NCBI GenBank assembly: GCA_966112985.1
Contig: CBHWET010000253.1
Location: 1-7,716 of the forward strand
DNA length: 7,716 nucleotides
Source of the DNA: CBHWET01 sp966112985
GTDB lineage: Bacteria; Verrucomicrobiota; Verrucomicrobiia; Limisphaerales; JACDHS01
Direction: 5' to 3'
Shown here: positions 5,843 to 7,716 of the stretch, piece by piece
Layout: every line of letters starts with the position of its first letter
How positions within the stretch are numbered: position 1 is the first letter of the stretch
Position numbers and translations under genes: made by a program
The notes under the pieces: model-generated
The model's database searches: none
Told to the model about the DNA's origin: nothing
What the model saw: the letters and a program-made list of their open reading frames with translations, nothing else

Positions 5843-6799
5843 TCAAACGCAATGAAACGTTTGCCCTACCGAACGAAGGGCGATTCGTTCTTGCTCGTTT
5901 TCCAAAGCAGCTTCGAAACGTTGAATCGGCTCAAGAAATGATTCGCGTCCGAGGTTGAATGCCTGGTGATGGATCGGAAGGATGTATTTTGCACCAGCGT
6001 CATTCGCCATCGCAATCGCCTGCTCCGGATTACAATGCGCGCCAATCCAAGGATTATACGCGCCGATCGGCATCATCGCTAACTCAAACGGACCTTTGCT
6101 CCGTAGCGGACGAAACGTGTTACAATAAGCTGTGTCACCTCCAAAAATAATTTTTCTGCCTTCGCGCGCCAAAACATAGCCATTCCAGCCTCGATCTTCC
6201 TTATGGCTCCAACGACCTCCCCAGTGATTCACCTCAAAAGCTTCAATCTCAATGTCGCCATTCGCCATGCGCATCACTGTCTTATCCCCCCAGCCGAGCT
6301 CCCGAGCCCGCGACAAGCGCGTGCCCTTCAACAAATCGGCAGTCTTTCGTGCCGATACAACACGAGTGTCTGAATTGAAATACTGCAGCGTAGGCAAGTC
6401 CAAGTGATCCAAATGCGCATGCGATAACAAAACAAGGTTTATTGGCGGCAACTCATCTACTTTTAGAGCAGGCGCTGTAAGCCTTTTGGGCCCCAAAGTC
6501 CCAACACCCAAGTCCGCGCCTACTCGTGAAAAGAGCACCGGATCAGTAAGAATAGTGATCCCGTAGAAATTAATAAGGACAGTTGAGTGACCAAGCCATG
6601 CCGCAGTCAGAGAATTGTCAACCCAACTCGCGGGCGCGGGTCTAAATTTTGCGGTTATTATGCTACGCCCAGTTTCCGCAATACGTTCGCGAACGAAACG
6701 AGCCGGAAAACTATTGGACAAACCCGTCCATCCAGCACCGACGGTAAGCGCGCTCAACTTTAAAAAACGACGACGGGTAAACTTCTTTGACTTCTTCAA
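5843..6799 (-). CDS. Tat-exported metallo-beta-lactamase-fold hydrolase, NAPE-PLD-like
   Basis: The 318-residue product begins with a twin-arginine signal, T8-R9-R10-R11-F12-L13-K14, followed by a hydrophobic stretch to about residue 26, so the folded metalloenzyme should be exported. The domain resembles the N-acyl-phosphatidylethanolamine phospholipase D group: WLGHSTVLI (68-76), ILTDPV (83-88), GPKR (103-106), SHAHLDHLD with the metal motif H127.H129.D131-H132, H192 (VNHWGGRWS), D222 (FGGDTAY), MMPIGAYNPW (242-251) and IHHQAF (276-281). All expected dinuclear-metal ligands are present. Substrate is not decided; a phosphodiester or lactone is possible. The start is TTG at 6799, because AAAGGAG lies 5 bases upstream; a GTG six codons earlier (6817) would put this ribosome site inside the gene. 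It is monocistronic, facing away from the KTSC gene. Confidence 0.88.
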   Translation of the reverse strand: MKKSKKFTRRRFLKLSALTVGAGWTGLSNSFPARFVRERIAETGRSIITAKFRPAPASWVDNSLTAAWLGHSTVLINFYGITILTDPVLFSRVGADLGVGTLGPKRLTAPALKVDELPPINLVLLSHAHLDHLDLPTLQYFNSDTRVVSARKTADLLKGTRLSRARELGWGDKTVMRMANGDIEIEAFEVNHWGGRWSHKEDRGWNGYVLAREGRKIIFGGDTAYCNTFRPLRSKGPFELAMMPIGAYNPWIGAHCNPEQAIAMANDAGAKYILPIHHQAFNLGRESFLEPIQRFEAALENEQERIALRSVGQTFHCV

Positions 6800-6804
6800 C
6801 GGAT

Positions 6805-6811
6805 CTCCTTT
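6805..6811 (-). promoter_or_regulatory. Shine-Dalgarno fixing the TTG start of the MBL hydrolase
   Basis: On the minus strand AAAGGAG ends 5 bases before TTG (6799-6797). The resulting MKKSKKFTRRRFLK start is a standard Tat signal. The longer GTG version at 6817 has no comparable site. Confidence 0.75.
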
Positions 6812-6817
6812 GAACAC

Positions 6818-7012
6818 ACAAACGCGGGTTCAAGCAAAACAAAGCAAGAAGAATTCCGTCGACCGCAAACTAAATACAATTTTTCAAATCTTGCACCTTT
6901 TCTCACAAAATCCGTCGAGCTAGTCGGTTGATCCAGATTACGAGCGCCCGTCCCTGCCCCAAGCGGAGACACTCGTGACCATAAATGGAAGCTCTTGAAG
7001 TTTGCTATTGCT
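6818..7012. other. Divergent intergenic region between MBL hydrolase and KTSC genes
   Basis: About 195 bases with an A/T-rich part (6830-6915). Promoters for the leftward hydrolase gene and the rightward KTSC gene should lie here, but I cannot identify a persuasive -35/-10 pair in either direction. No repeats, RNA genes or supported ORFs are seen. Confidence 0.35.
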
Positions 7013-7304
7013 ATGAGACGTTATGACGTGCAGGAGGTTTACACCCGCAGAATTCCAGTAACGTCATCGTGCATCAACAGCTATCAGTACAATCCGAGCC
7101 GAAAACTTTTTGAGGTCGAATTCGCTGATGGCGAGGTATCACTATTTTCACGTCCCGTCTGATGTGTATCGAGGATTTCTACGTGCATCCTCAAAGGGGG
7201 AATTTCTAAATCGGTATATAAAACGGTTCCCTAACAAAAGAGTACCCAGCAAACAGTGGAACAAAAACAAAAAGCCGAAGCGGAATGCTTCGGCTTTTTT
7301 GTGA
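7013..7304 (+). pseudogene. KTSC-domain small protein gene, broken by a frameshift
   Basis: Two overlapping frames together make one KTSC domain, a short domain known from lysyl-tRNA synthetase C-termini and from stand-alone bacterial proteins. The first frame starts at ATG 7013 and gives VTSSCINSYQYNPSRKLFEV followed by EFADGEV, then goes out of frame and stops at 7160-7162 (49 residues). The second frame resumes with YHYFHVPSDVYRGFLRASSK, then GEFLNRYIKRFPNKRV, and stops at TGA 7302-7304. The switch falls at about 7134-7140 (GAGGTATCAC); restoring two bases (GTATATC) or removing one base rejoins the domain. The C-terminal end runs through the terminator hairpin, so the last 10 or so residues are probably not ancestral. 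No good ribosome site precedes the ATG. Either the gene is recently inactivated, the break is a sequencing or assembly error, or, less likely, the shift is programmed, though no slippery heptamer is visible. The domain's biochemical role is not known. Confidence 0.75.
7268..7302. terminator. Bidirectional rho-independent terminator between KTSC gene and rRNA operon
   Basis: A perfect 11-bp stem, AAAGCCGAAGC (7271-7281) with GCTTCGGCTTT (7287-7297), has a 5-nt loop. On the plus strand it continues in a T-run to 7300. On the minus strand it gives TTTTTGTTTTTG immediately beyond the stem, just after the 5S rRNA. It can therefore end both the rRNA operon and the KTSC transcript. Confidence 0.92.
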
Positions 7305-7307
7305 AAG

Positions 7308-7423
7308 ACTGGCGGCTACCTACTCTCGCAGAACCTATAGGACTACTACCATCGGCAACGCTGTGTTTGACGGCCGTGTTCGGAATGGGAACGGGTCGGA
7401 CCACAGCTTTATGGCCACCAAAG
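7308..7423 (-). rRNA. rrf: 5S ribosomal RNA
   Basis: The minus strand reads TTTGGTGGCCATAAAGCTG, then CCCGTTCCCATTCCGAACACG, the most conserved part of 5S rRNA, and ends GTAGCCGCCAG. The ends pair as helix I (TGGTGGC with GCCGCCA). The length of about 116 nt is typical; exact ends are good to within about 3 bases. It follows 23S rRNA by about 180 bases and precedes the terminator. Confidence 0.95.
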
Positions 7424-7604
7424 TGTTTAATCAGGCTGCTTTGATTTTGCAAAGCGCCGCACATTTCTTGCGGCAAACCTAACACTCAAAAATTATAAAG
7501 AACAATCCTGAATCAGGATGTTCCTTGAAAACTATACGTAAACCTATTGATAAACTAACTTACGTGTTCGCGAGTTAAAATCGCATTCTCCTCAAAAGAG
7601 GAAA
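7424..7604 (-). other. 23S-5S rRNA spacer with several hairpins
   Basis: This is transcribed spacer of the rRNA operon, containing no tRNA gene. It can fold into several hairpins: 7438-7455 (GCTTTG/CAAAGC), 7456-7474 (GCCGCA/TGCGGC), a long imperfect palindrome at 7497-7526 centred on TCCTGAATCAGGA, and TCCTC-AAAA-GAGGA (about 7588-7601) at the 23S 3' end. These are plausible processing sites for precursor rRNA. Confidence 0.7.
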
Positions 7605-7716
7605 AGCGATCAAGCCGCACGAGTGATTAGTATCAGTCCGCTGAATGGATTACTCCACTTACACGCCTGACCTATCAACCAGGTGGTCTGCCTGGGCTCT
7701 TTAGGGACTTGCGTCC
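7605..7716 (-). rRNA. rrl: 23S ribosomal RNA, 3' end only
   Basis: The minus strand carries the conserved terminal part of 23S rRNA: GGACGCAAGTCCCTAAAGAG at the window edge, TTGATAGGTCAGGCGTGTAAG, and GATACTAATCACTCGTGCGG shortly before the end. About 110 nt are inside the window; the rest, and presumably 16S, lie beyond base 7716. The 3' end is placed near 7605 by comparison with the E. coli terminus and may be off by a few bases. Confidence 0.93.

Noticed and set aside
7110..7304. Stand-alone 64-residue gene from 7110
   Set aside because: It begins in the middle of the KTSC domain; the missing front half lies in the adjoining frame, so it is one half of a frameshifted gene rather than a separate gene.
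7231..7485. Short open frames on both strands over the 5S rRNA and spacer
   Set aside because: They overlap a clear 5S rRNA gene and the terminator; their translations are artefacts of RNA-coding sequence.

Overview
The window looks like chromosomal DNA from a member of the PVC group, most likely Verrucomicrobiota. The main clue is the DUF1501 protein at the left edge, a family greatly expanded in Verrucomicrobiota and Planctomycetota. Weak or absent Shine-Dalgarno sites, several non-ATG starts (GTG for upp and apaG, TTG for the MBL gene) and moderate GC content fit but do not prove this. The phylum is an inference; the 23S rRNA fragment at the right edge could settle it. I see no phage, transposon, plasmid or CRISPR sequence.

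Layout. Bases 1-1092 (+) are the 3' part of a DUF1501 gene. It runs convergently into a minus-strand block: a 3-isopropylmalate dehydrogenase-type gene (2112-3215), a strong rho-independent terminator (2065-2092), a yeast-type cytosine deaminase (1588-2025) and a small proline-rich lipoprotein (1097-1564). Divergent from this block are uracil phosphoribosyltransferase, upp (3424-4047), and an M24 metallopeptidase (4063-5193) behind a perfect Shine-Dalgarno. Convergent to these are tRNA-Phe (5594-5669, CCA encoded) and apaG (5195-5578) on the minus strand. Next come a Tat-exported NAPE-PLD-like metallo-beta-lactamase-fold hydrolase (5843-6799, -), a frameshifted KTSC-domain gene (7013-7304, +), a two-way terminator, and the distal end of an rRNA operon on the minus strand (5S, spacer, 3' end of 23S).

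How the genes fit together. The clearest functional link is pyrimidine salvage. The deaminase resembles fungal Fcy1 rather than E. coli CodA and should convert cytosine to uracil; Upp then makes UMP from uracil and PRPP. This is the yeast Fcy1-Fur1 pair of reactions, here coded within about 2.5 kb but on opposite strands. The dehydrogenase between them has an isopropylmalate-type substrate loop but a Lys-Tyr pair in the cofactor loop, as in NADP-dependent isocitrate dehydrogenase. The rest is mostly housekeeping (tRNA, rRNA, apaG, peptidase) plus exported proteins. I found no multi-gene defence or other new system. The points most worth a second look are the dehydrogenase cofactor motif, the deaminase/upp pairing, the broken KTSC gene and the very short tRNA-apaG junction.
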